A stretch of 64,000 bases of DNA from Branchiostoma floridae (taxonomy: Eukaryota > Chordata > Leptocardii > Amphioxiformes > Branchiostomatidae): contig NC_049989.1 in NCBI RefSeq assembly GCF_000003815.2, positions 13,481,764-13,545,763 on the forward strand. The letters are read 5' to 3'. Of the stretch, positions 47,001 through 59,000 are shown one piece after another. Within the stretch, counting starts at the first letter, position 1. Every line of letters starts with the position of its first letter. Under the pieces are notes generated by a model, which saw only the letters and a list, made by a program, of their open reading frames with translations, was not told the DNA's origin and searched no databases. A program made the translations under genes and the position numbers.

Positions 47001-50000
47001 GTTAATTAGAAACAAAAAAAAGGAAGGGTTCATTGTATTGAACTCCCCAGGCTGTTTTTTTTTTGGTTATTTATGTCCTATATCTTCATCCCAGGGCCTT
47101 TTGAAAAAATTTATTCTATTTTTTTTTAACTGTCGGTTCAATTTTCATCCATGAAAAAATTTGAGGTATTGTTTTGGCTGGCATGTGTGTTTTTTTGTGT
47201 TTCTGGTAATTTGTGGTCAGCATAACTTGAGAATAACTGGACGTATTGTGATGATGTGATGATATTTGGTATGTGGGTAATCTCTATTAGGTAATCTCCA
47301 GACAGATCTACCGGTGGCATAAGTAGCTTAGCTGGCAAAGGAACTTATTCTGAGCCCTTGACTCCTTATGCCACCAAAAGATCTGTCTGGAAGATTAGTG
47401 TGTGGGTAGATCTTGGTCTTGGGAAGATGAAGGACAAGTTTAGGCCTCTTGGCATCTATCCTTGGCACTGCAGAACTGTTGTCAGTTTGATCCCCTAGGA
47501 GCTTGGTTGGGAACTGCAGGGACATGCCTGCCTTCATGCTAGCTACCATCTACATGTATTTCCAGCTTGTGCTTTCTTCAGATCTAGACAATAGACCTTC
47601 AATGCGTTTTCTTTATATGAATTATACTCAATGGGTTGCTATTGAAATACAAGACTTAAGTCGCTCACAATTTGAAAACTTGACTTTGAGTGGGAACTTA
47701 ATGATATTTTCAACATCAGCTTATAATAAAGTTATATCATGTTTCTGTGACAACCATTATGAAAGAATGGAAAGATATGAAAGAATTCGAAAAACTGGTT
47801 CTGTCACCGCCTAAATTGGGCCATTTTGGAAACTAGTCATTATTGACTCCTTCACCGAATGGTTAATTATGTAGCAACGGTAGTGAGTTGTTGATGCTGA
47901 TCATTTCCTATAGCTAAATGCTTGATAAGTGAAGGAAGGCACCCAATTTAGTACACACAAACTGGGGAAACCAAACAAAGGCGCCGACAACATGCATTCA
48001 AGCAAAAACCCAAGATTGAACATTTTTTGTCAACTGTTTTCATCAACATTTGGAAAGTTGTCTGACCATTTTGAACTGTTTTTCAAATTGTTAAGTGTGA
48101 ACTGTATTTTTGTGTGCAATTACCTCGTCCTACTCTGTTCTTGACTGACTGACAGTAATACTAATGGTACCATACTGTAAACAGGGAAACACTTGCAGGC
48201 TTTAAATTTCGTGGTAGTGGTTTTAAGTTTTCAGTTGAATGAATCTGCCATGCTTGGGTTTTTCAGTAAAATGGGAAATGTCTCAAGTTTGCAATTGAGA
48301 GTTCACTACAAAAACTGTGAACATAAAAGTAATTGCAAACATTTCCCCTTTCACAGTTTCAGTTATAATTACCGGTATACAGTACTGTACATGTTTTACT
48401 AGTTGGGTCACCTTCACACAAACAGTGAGTCTATTAATATTCATTGCAAACCATGACAGTATTGTACATGTATATGCAACAGACATGTGCAGACAACACT
48501 GTATGCTTCAGTCCTCTCCTGGCACAATTTTGCCTCCAGCAAAATGGAGCTATGTGATCACGCTGTGCCAAACATATATATGTCACAATATAGGTCACCT
48601 CCCACTGTAATAGAAGGTTTCTAAACTGGGCACTTGTCACTAGAGATTGTAAGGTGATATTTTGTTCTGCTCCCCCCTGTGTTTTGTACCCAGTAAAACT
48701 AGAAGTGTCCAAATTGTTTTTATGTAGCTACACAAAACTCAGTGCTGAATGCTTTGAGTTTGATACAAAATTATCAAAAACAGTGTCCTTATGCTTTTGG
48801 TCATAAAACTATTACAAGGCAAATTATTCATGTAGACTCTTTCTGCTAGAGACTGACCGCTGAGTGACCAATGCCAACCAAAGATTGACCAATTGCTCAG
48901 CACACTTAACAGATACAAAGAACAAATATTTTGTGCATTTTGTGTGTTGTGTTGTCTTTCTATCATATTTTCACTTGTTGTTGCATCATGTAAAATTGTT
49001 TGAATAGTGAATTCAAGTTACTCAAATCCAGGTATTGTTTCTGTACAGTTGATCGGCAAAGGGGCCAAACTGTCTTCATTTGATTAGCCTTACAAGAAGT
49101 TATGTTTGACAGTTATACATTTTGTATTGATAATAACTTTTTTTAACTTGAGTTAATTGGAATACAGTACCGACTACGTTTATGGTCCGGTCTGAACGCG
49201 ATTTAATCGCGTGCAAAAGTCGTGCAAGTCGCGATTACATCTCGTGTAAATCGCGATTAAAACTCGTGCAATTCTCGGGTAAAACGCGATTAGATATGCG
49301 TGTACCCGCGTCTGATATGCATGAAATCACGTCTAACCGCGTTTAGACGATCAATGAATAGATTTCAGACACGCCTCTTCTTTTCATAAACATTTTCTAG
49401 ACACGCCCGTGCCGTCCAAAGTTCGGGGTTTGGCAGAAATCGGCTTCTTTTCATATGCAGACCCCCGCGCGGAGGGCGGAGAACGTATCACGCCCAATTT
49501 CCCAATTTGTTTCTGAACTAACGCATAACCTCGCAGTCTAGAACGCACCCGCGCCGCTCCCAACCACGATATTTCTAGAAGATTTGCTGCAATTTTGAGG
49601 AACCGACTGTTCCGCACATGTTTAAATCTGATACGTGAAAATTAAAGAAAAACAAATAAATTTCCACAAAAGTGTGTTTTTCTTAAGCAGAATATATGGC
49701 AAAGTATGCTTTTACTGGACCCCGATCTTTCGGCGCTGCCGTGGCTAGCGCCAGGGTCACGTACCGGAACAAATCATTCCGAAGATTTGCTACAATTTTG
49801 AGAAACCGACTGTTCCGCACATGTTTAAATTTGATACGTGAAAATTAAAGAATAAGAAATAAATTTCCACAAAGGTGTCTTTTTCTTAAGCAGAATATAT
49901 GGCAAAGTATGCTTTTACTGGACCCCGATCTTTCGGCACTGCCGTGGCTAGCGCCAGGGTCACGTACCGGAAAAAATCCTTCCGAAGATACAAAATGTAT

Positions 50001-53000
50001 GGTGCGACCTCGCACCCGCGCCGCTACCTAACCTACCACGTTCTTTCTCGGAAGATTTGCTACAATTTTGAGGAACCGACTGTGTAGTGCAAGTTTGAAT
50101 CTTATACGTACATGACAAGAAAACATCAAATAAATTGTTTTTTTCCCAAGAATGGCAAGATGTGTTTTTCTAAATCAGAAAACATGGAGTAAATTCTGCT
50201 TCTGTCTGACCATGCGTGACGAGGACGGCCCGCTACCGCGGCCAGTGTCAGGACCACCCGAAAAAAACCTACCGACTCTATGTTGAATTGTGTCCTATTT
50301 CTGTTGTTGCATTATTTGTACGCTGGTGTAGCGATATCAAATTCGCCCACACTACACGATACTTGCCACTGTAAATAGCTACAATAGTCTGTGTTTGCAT
50401 TTCTTATCTATCGATGAAAGTGAAGACAAGTTAATCATGTTCCGAACTGATAGGTAAGTACACTAGTCTTTCAGTTTCAGAATGAACAACAAGGAATGTC
50501 CAGTGCGACCAGTGTAGTCGTACAAAATCCTGGCGGTCTCACTACCAAGTAAACAGGCTTCGACCGGCAGATACTACATGTAAGTATCTACATCCGAACT
50601 TCAAGCGCCGCCCCGCCTCCGGTGGAACGTGACCTGTTTATAAATATTCCAACATTCCTAAAGTTCGCCACGGCGCGACTACTAGCATATCATATTACAT
50701 TTAGACGTGTACACGGTTTGTGTGGGGTCCAGAACGTGGGACAGGTTGTGGAAGATTGGGTTATTTGAGCGCAAATATGAAACTTATATCGTTGCGATAA
50801 AATCAACAGCTGTTTTGATTATTTAGTGTGTGTAAGTACACGATTGACGTAACTGTTACGGTGCTGGTAAACTTGTAGAAAAATTACATTGTAAACCTCC
50901 AGAATTTGGTCTGGTCTGGTCTCACGTGCTGCTCAATTTGATTGACACATGCACGGTAAGGAGCGGCTTCTTTGAAAGTATGTTCCCACAGAAGAAGGCC
51001 ACGTTGACTGTTGCAATATTCTGCGTTTATTTTCTACTCCGATCTAGCCCCGTGTTTAATATGTGGTTATTTTTTCTTGGTTTATCCAAGGGGGTTTTAT
51101 CAACCTACTTGATTTATCTAACTTTGTTTTATTTGTATTATTGACAATTTCTAGAGCAGATCTAGACTAATTAAAATACTTCGTAGACTGCACACGCAGC
51201 GGTAGCGTACGTCATATTTGAACTTTGTGGCAATGTCGCAGGGGTGGATGATCTATAAATTCTGTATTCCAAATTTTATAATTCATTTCCCAACTGGTTC
51301 ATATTAAAGGAGCCACGACCAATGAATTAAGAATGTTTTTAAATGTTTAAGTGTATAAAATTTCTTTATTAATTAAAGTTTGTACACGGACATATTCATA
51401 TTCACGGACAACCTACCGTTTTTCCAACATTCGGAACAGATGATGACGATCCGACTGGTGTAGAAGCTGCCGAATGATGATCGATAACATCGGTAGTAAA
51501 CTTACCTTTCATGTTCCAAAGGCAATGATATATCGTGTTTACCTATTTCATTGGTCAAATCCCTCTTCGTAGTATCCCGACCAGCTAAATTTATATATCT
51601 ATATGTTGCTGAAAAACAACCGTAAACGTATAGGCTCTTTTAGTAAAAGAGTGAACCTCTTTGAACAGCGCATAACAGTTGTAGATAAACTGACTAAAAA
51701 CATGTTCATTTTAGAAACGTAAAATACTAGAAGTAGAAGTAATGTTAGTAACGCTAACGCAACTTTTAACTGAATCAATGACAGGTTAGAAAAACTTGAT
51801 CACATACTCAACAAGAAAACCAATAACTGATGAAGAAATTTTCGGCAAAATAACAATTGTCTGTGTCGAACCAAGACGTATGCCCCTTGAATATGGTTGC
51901 GTGGGTCCACTGCCCGACGACCAGGAACGTCCGAGGCGGTCAGGAACATAACAGGTAGGTCTTGTTGGTCGAGTTGCAACCATGACGATCAGCAGTGTGT
52001 CCAGGAAACCGGCGGATAGAAATCCGAATCCTACTTTCCTAGCCTAGAAAATTAGCTACCGATATCTAACTACATAGTAGAAGTTATGTTAGTTACACCA
52101 ACACAACATTGTTAGAACAGGTACATGTTTGTTTGAACAGATACGCAGACAAAACAAGATTAACAAAAAGATTTAAAAAAACACATAAAGTACTACGAAC
52201 TGGAGTATGGTTGCGTCGGTCGACTGCTCGACGACCAGGATCGTACGATGGCTGTGTTCCGACCCAAGAGCTCCGTCAGGAACAGGTAAGTCTTGTTTGT
52301 CGAGTTTGTAACCATGACGATCAGCAGGCGGATGGAAACCTGAATCCTACTTTCCTAGTCTAGAAAATTAGCTGCCGATGCCGAACCAAGGAGTATCAAC
52401 GTTCCTAGAAATATTAAGTTATGACCAAACACAATATCCTTTATTCATATTTAAATACATGCAAAACAGTCAATTTATGCGTATAAATACTAGTAGTCCA
52501 TTCATGTCAGTGTATAGTCTTCAACCCAGCAATTCCGTTTATATTAGATGACGATCGTGTTTATGCTGTCAGTCCTTTGTGGGTCCAAAAGATTCGAACT
52601 TGTATTATTTTATCATATACCTTCCACGAAAATTAGACGAAAGTAGCCCGCCTAAAAATGTAAATAGGAGACAATTTTTGCCGGCAACCCGCTCGGTTGC
52701 CGTTACGACTTTTGTAGTATGCCGTAAAAAAAATACCACCTTCTTCAAGTTGGAAATGATTATCGACAGACTGTTCACAGAATTCTTACTCAGCGATGTG
52801 AGAATGATCGATGCCGGAAAAGTCCCTCCGATGTTTTGCAAAATTATCTATGCCTTGCGGACGACGCTGGCCGAGCAGTAACGTGTTAAATTTTATCAAA
52901 GAATGCACATTTCGTGATAAATGATTTAAAAAAACACAACAAAGCGTTAGTTCTACGCTTCTTCTTGTTGTTACCACTTTGTCAGCGCCGCTTCTGGCTG

Positions 53001-56000
53001 TGATTGGAGGGAAGTTGATTGGATTTATCTCATAATCAGGCAGGCGCTACTTCAGAGGGCTACCGCCGGAGCTGTCGCCATGGTAACCGCACGTCCAGTT
53101 GCATTTCCCACGCGCGTCTAGTTCTTCCCAACTCTCTGCCGTGACGTACAGTACAGCTTATACACATAATTTTCGGTGGAATGTAACGCCGTATTTTACG
53201 GGGAAATGTGGCGAATCGAACTTGTATCTCTTTTTGCTGGCCTTCCACTAAAATTATACGAAGATAACCCGCCAAAAACTGTAAGTAGGAGACTATATTC
53301 GCCGACAACCCGCTTGTTTCGACGGTTGACATCATCGTCTTCCCTTTGAGGCTTACGAAAAAGCTTAGCCGTGAAGACTATTTTCTTTTGCGTAGTTCGG
53401 GTTGCTTTCTGGATTCATCATTGACATTTATTTTATATCAGAAAATATCTATCGGGAGACTGTTTTCTTATCACAATTTCCATACCCAGCGTTGTGAACA
53501 TGATCGCTGTTGGCAATTTTCCTCCGATGTTTTGCAAATCCGTACCCTTTGGACGGTGTTGGATGACGAGCAGTAACGTGTACACGCCTGTTCAAATTTA
53601 TCGAGAAATGCACATTTCGTGATAAATAAAAAAGCAACAACACAACACCAGCAAAATGAAAAGTTACTAATCAAGATATAGTATAGAAATTTAACTCAGT
53701 CTGAGCAATCGGTACCAGGAGAGAATGTCGATATATTAATTTGCTGACTGTGAACCTCTTTTACGATCTTAGCTAAAAAGCGTCAGCGGTCCTCGGACAA
53801 TATTGCCGACACCCGCGGCGCTGTCCAGCCCCTGTATTATTCACCAATTATCAACAAATACGTGAAATTGACGACTTACAAGTATCATGCAAATTTACAA
53901 AAGTAAACACTGCTCATTAACGAACAAAATATTTCGTCGGTGAAATGCCCGACCAAGGGGCGGGGCAGTCGGAACAAAGCCTTTTGTTTTGAGTCGGCGG
54001 GGTGCCGGGAGTAAACGCGTTTACAAACGACACGAGATTTTTAATTAGATAGCTACAGCTCATTAGCGCACGCGATTCAATCGCGTTCAAATCGCGACTT
54101 GCACGACTTTTAATCGCGATTTGCACGACTTTTAATCGAGATTAAATCGCGTGTAAACCGCGTGGGACCGGACCATAAACGTAGTCGGTACTGTAGTTGT
54201 CCTCAAACTTTTTTCATGCCCCTAGCAGTCTGTGTTTGAATATTTTTATGATTCTGATTTTTTCTGTGAGAGTATTGGGAAGAATCATTTCAGAGCTACT
54301 TGTCTTGTGGAGTCTTGTGGGCAAAAAATGGTCAATTGAGGAAGTAATTTGCTGCTAGGGAAGTTCTTGAGTGTTCAGCCATGTCATTGTTCCTCCTGGC
54401 CATATACTTACTACACTTCCTGGACATAAATCATACTGTCAGTCGTGTGGCTAGGACTAGTAGGAGCATCAATCAGTCAACTTTGACTGATCACGACCTT
54501 GCCTTGGGTTATGTTACTTTTTTTGACCTTGAAATGTTTTCAGATACTGTAAATGCAGAAACTTTTGCAGTGTTTTAATGTTCGCGGTTTCGCGTTGGCC
54601 GCTTTACCACGAATTAAAAACTACCGCGAATATTTTTCCATGGCAGTAAGAGACTACAGTGCATGGTGCTACCGCGAAGTTAAAACCACCGCGAAAAGTC
54701 CTTTTTCGTGCTACCGCGAAATTAAATCCCCGCAAACTTTTCCAGTAATCCTTTTTTGACCTTGAAATGTTTTCAGATAGTTGCTTTAAGCTTTTGTAGA
54801 ATGTATATTTTTGCCAGATTGGTTTGATGAACCAAGGACTCTTTTGACCTGCAATAAATTGATATATAGTTGTTAGTTTCTTATAAGAGTTACACTTTGT
54901 AGAATGTCTATTTTTGCAGATATAACTTTTTGAAAGTAAGGATATATGGCATCCAAAAGAGAATTTGTATAACTTAGCTTGTAGTTGGAAATGTTGAGCA
55001 AAAAGTTTGTGAAAATAGTTCTCATGTAGTCACATTGTGAATTGTTATCTGTCAGTATATCAGCCCATAATTAGCACATAATTAGGATGGAATGTTGATC
55101 GAGATAGCACAGAGATTCTGGAAATTCCATACAGTATAACTAAGTTGTCATGTAACTTCTTTACCCGGTACTACACTGTACATTGAAACAATGCATGTCT
55201 AGACTAGTATGTCTTGTACAAGTAATTTGCTGAAGTACTGTAAATGCGTTTAAGTTCGCGGAGATTTAATTTTGCTGTAGCGGGAAAATGGACTTTTCGC
55301 GGTGGTTTTAATTTTGCGCTAGCACTATGCACTGTGGTCTCTTACTGTTATGGAAAAATGTTTGCGGTGGTTTTGAATTTGCGGTGAAGCAGCCGCCGCG
55401 AAAACCGCGAACATTAAACCACCGCGAAAGTTTCTGCATTTACAGCTGCAGTTTATGTATTGGCATTGAGATAACCGTTGGTTGAAGGAATTTCTCTTAG
55501 ACTAGCATTTATTAGGGGGCTGCTCAAATATTGTCAGAATTGTGGGAAGTGAAGCTGTTTATGTAGAATTTTTTGCGTGTGGCGTTGGATCGGTAGCAAA
55601 CCCTTCCTGCGCCGGCTCAATCACGTTTTCCCAGGGTAGCCTGCGAGGGATTCAAACCCAGAACCTTAAGCAGGCTTTTAGCTAGGATTTTATTATAGGG
55701 AGTCCAAATTTATTGGTGAGTCGCGGTAAGTGACTATTGTAGGGGGGTCCGGGGACATCCACCTTCCATGGTGCAGAGTTTTTGATGATTTTGAATTATA
55801 TATATAGTGCATTCTAAGGTATCCTAAAAGGCAAAGATGCTGTTACAGAGGTCAAAGTAGAAGACTGTGACCATAGATGACCTGGTAGCATCCCTGGTCA
55901 ATCAGAATTTCATGCTTGTCAGAGGATTTTCTCCCCAGTGCCAGGGCGTCCAGAGCGTCAAATTTCTTGTTATTCTAAGAAAAGCGGGTCATCTGGACGC

Positions 56001-59000
56001 GTTGACGCATGCCTGGCTAAAACTTTAGTAAAAGCCTGACCTTATGATTCCTAATTTTCATAAATTTGTTTCCTTCCCCAGTCCCAATCTGCCAGTGGAA
56101 GTAGCGAGACAGCGGGAGCTGAAATGGCTGGACATGCTCAACAACTGGGACCGCTGGATGAGCAAGAGGTTCAAAAAGGTGCGGGACAATGATATTTCAG
56201 ACAGCAGCACACATCCTATCTGGAGAACAGTAAAGCCCCACCCGAAGGTAAACACGGAAGCGCCCGTCGAAAAACGAGCGCCCGCAAGGTCTTTTGTTTT
56301 CGCCACGAAGCACCCCCATTCCCGCATTAATTAACACAATTAACCGTCAACTTGGCATTGATGAACTGGAAAATGTACAAGAAAAATCATAAACTGATAA
56401 TGTTTTTATCCCCCCAAAAGCAAAGAAATCATAACTTTTTTTCATGAAACATTCCAATACATTTTACATCTTAACTTTGCTGTGTTATTTTCCCTTTTTT
56501 GGTGATGCCCCAGGGGCAAGCCAGAAAGCTAGTCATTCTGCAGTAACAGGACAGAGACCTATAGAAAAGCTAATACTAGATGGCTAGGAACTCATTTTAT
56601 CTGAGAAGATTCTTAGAAAAGAGCACCTTCTTCTAGACCCTGTACCTTCCAGTATCATAACATTTTCCATGTTCCTCTAATGCCTGTGTGTATGTGTGTG
56701 TGTGTCCACGTGTTTTGCTTTCTCCCTCAATAATGTCTACTAATCTTTAGTTTGAAGTGACCAAGTTATGATTTCTCAACACCTCCCTTCAGATGTTTTC
56801 CAACCAATAGGAAATCAGAATCATTTCAGAATCATGCCATTTGTCAACCAATCAGAAGATGGCAAAACAGTAGCTAGGCAATTAGCATATTCTATTAAAA
56901 ACTATTTTTAACCAATTGGAAGACCACATTCTAAGCAACTAGTGACAGAAAATCTTACAATGTGAAATAAGGTAGTAGGTCATTCTTCAATCTGCATTAT
57001 AATTGGTTACTGATCATGTGACCTAAGCCAAAATCTGTAAAGATGTTTCATGACTTGGACACTTGGCTTCAAAAATGCATGCTATTTTATAGACACCAGT
57101 ATGTTAATTTGCACGCTGTTTTATAGACACTAGTAGGTTATTTTTCCCTTTATTGTGATGTTTTATCGGTCTGTGGTTGTGTTTGTGATGTATCTTGGTT
57201 TAATGTTGTAAAAATTTCTTTACTATACATTACATGTTGTATTGTTTCTGTGGAAGTGTTACTAAAATCAGTTACTGTCACTAGAACAGCAAGGAATCAT
57301 AAGAGGTAGGATTGTAACTAACCAAACAAAAATGTCTTCTAACATCGGTGTATTTGATGGCAAACGTAACATATTTCTTGTCCTTTGTATTTCTCTATAT
57401 TTACCTGGTCTAGTAAACTTGCCTCTTACTATAGTCTTAGAATTTTCTTAGTTTAGCTATCTTCTTTCTGATGATATTCTACCAAAACAATTGACTGTAT
57501 ATGTCTTAGACTTATTACTACAGTAGTATAGTGAAGCATAGGTTCTGACACTGTTCTTTTTATAGCAGAGATGCTTCCACTAAATTCAGTTTTAAAAAGT
57601 TCAAATACTTTTGAATAAAAATTGTATGACAACAGTAAATTTTAAACCAGCAAGGTAACCATCTTATCCAATAGTTACCCACGTCATAATGTCACTCTTT
57701 TTGTTGCATCAATCACTGCTATTATTTCCCCCTCATTAAAAGACAATGCCAAAACTACAGGTTGAGTTTCTCTCCAAAGATTTACTTCAAAATGGGGGAA
57801 TCCTACAGCTATGGTTGGTAGAAAACGGTAGGTATATATATCAGGGTTGGACAAGTTTTCTAAAATTCACTTGTCCTATCAATCAGCACTTTCACTTGCC
57901 CGGGACAAAGGACTAGTGATTAGCAAAAACCTCTGATGTACAACTACAAGGTCACAAGTGGAAAGGCCATCGTGCAAACAGGGCTCAAATTCTTTCTTTT
58001 TAAAGGTGGACACTGCACAGGAAAAGTCAAAATGAAATCAATAAGAAAGACTCAGCAAACCCTGGTAACAAATTTTGCTGGCTCTGAGTTGAATCTGAAA
58101 TTTTATAGCTAAAGTAACAAGTAGTACAACAAATTTAGGTTTTTTGAAAGTTTTTGACAGTTGAATGTAGAATATTTTTTGTATGATATACAATGTATCA
58201 GAGTACAATGCCGCACAGATATCCAGGTACACCAGTGTAGACACATTGGAAAATTAAGCTGCACAGCTCCAATTCAGGGTGCCAAAAATGTGCATAATAT
58301 AATTTCAAGCCCTGACAAATGTACATATCGGTATTAGATCTTGGCAAGTGGCCATGGCATCGTCAAATTGTGACTACTTCTGTACAAGGGGCACAAGTGT
58401 TATGTTTTGTTACAGTAGTTATACAGTAGGCAATACAGTCAAACCTACCCAAGACGACCACCCGGACCGGGCAAAAGCAGTCGATTTGGTCAGGTGGTCA
58501 GTTAGAGGAGTATCAACTCACAACATGCCCGATGCATAGTTTAGATGGTTTCCGTTGTGTTTAATGGCAAATAGCAAGCACATGCACGTGCAGCTGCTGC
58601 CATTTTTATTTTGAACATAACGTTGATCGTAATGGTAATCAGAATCTGACGCAAACTGACCAAATTTGGCACAAAATTGCACCAGTTATCATTGAAAATC
58701 GATGACACCTCAAGATTTGAACATGACGCGATCTCTATCGGCAGGGATTTGGTCCCAATTTTCGGCGGTTGCAGTCGTGTTGGCCAGGTGGTCATTGTAA
58801 AGAGGTTGCTTAATGCTTACGTCAATGGGGAAAAGTTTCGGGACAGAGAAAAAGTGGTCGTAATGGCCAGATAGTCGCTAAGAAGAGGTGGTCGCTTGGG
58901 CAGGTTTGACTGTACTCTTGTTTCGCACATCTCTGCTTGGTTTCGCCTTTACAGAATACACCAAAAGTCTGTAAGTGTGTGTCATAATAACTACAGTAAC

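Noticed and set aside
52579-52881. 100-aa ORF with a duplicated PPMFCK segment (again near 53520) as a transposon-encoded protein
   Set aside because: The second copy is out of frame and the similarity continues through non-coding DNA, so this is module duplication inside the 5-kb element and not a supported gene.
57761-57827. Exon-like open stretch ([13 protein letters not shown]...) in TBC1D10 intron 2 with a CTACAG acceptor and GTAGGT donor
   Set aside because: Its 67 nt would break the frame between two phase-0 exons, and human TBC1D10 proteins run directly across this junction. It might be a poison exon but nothing supports that.
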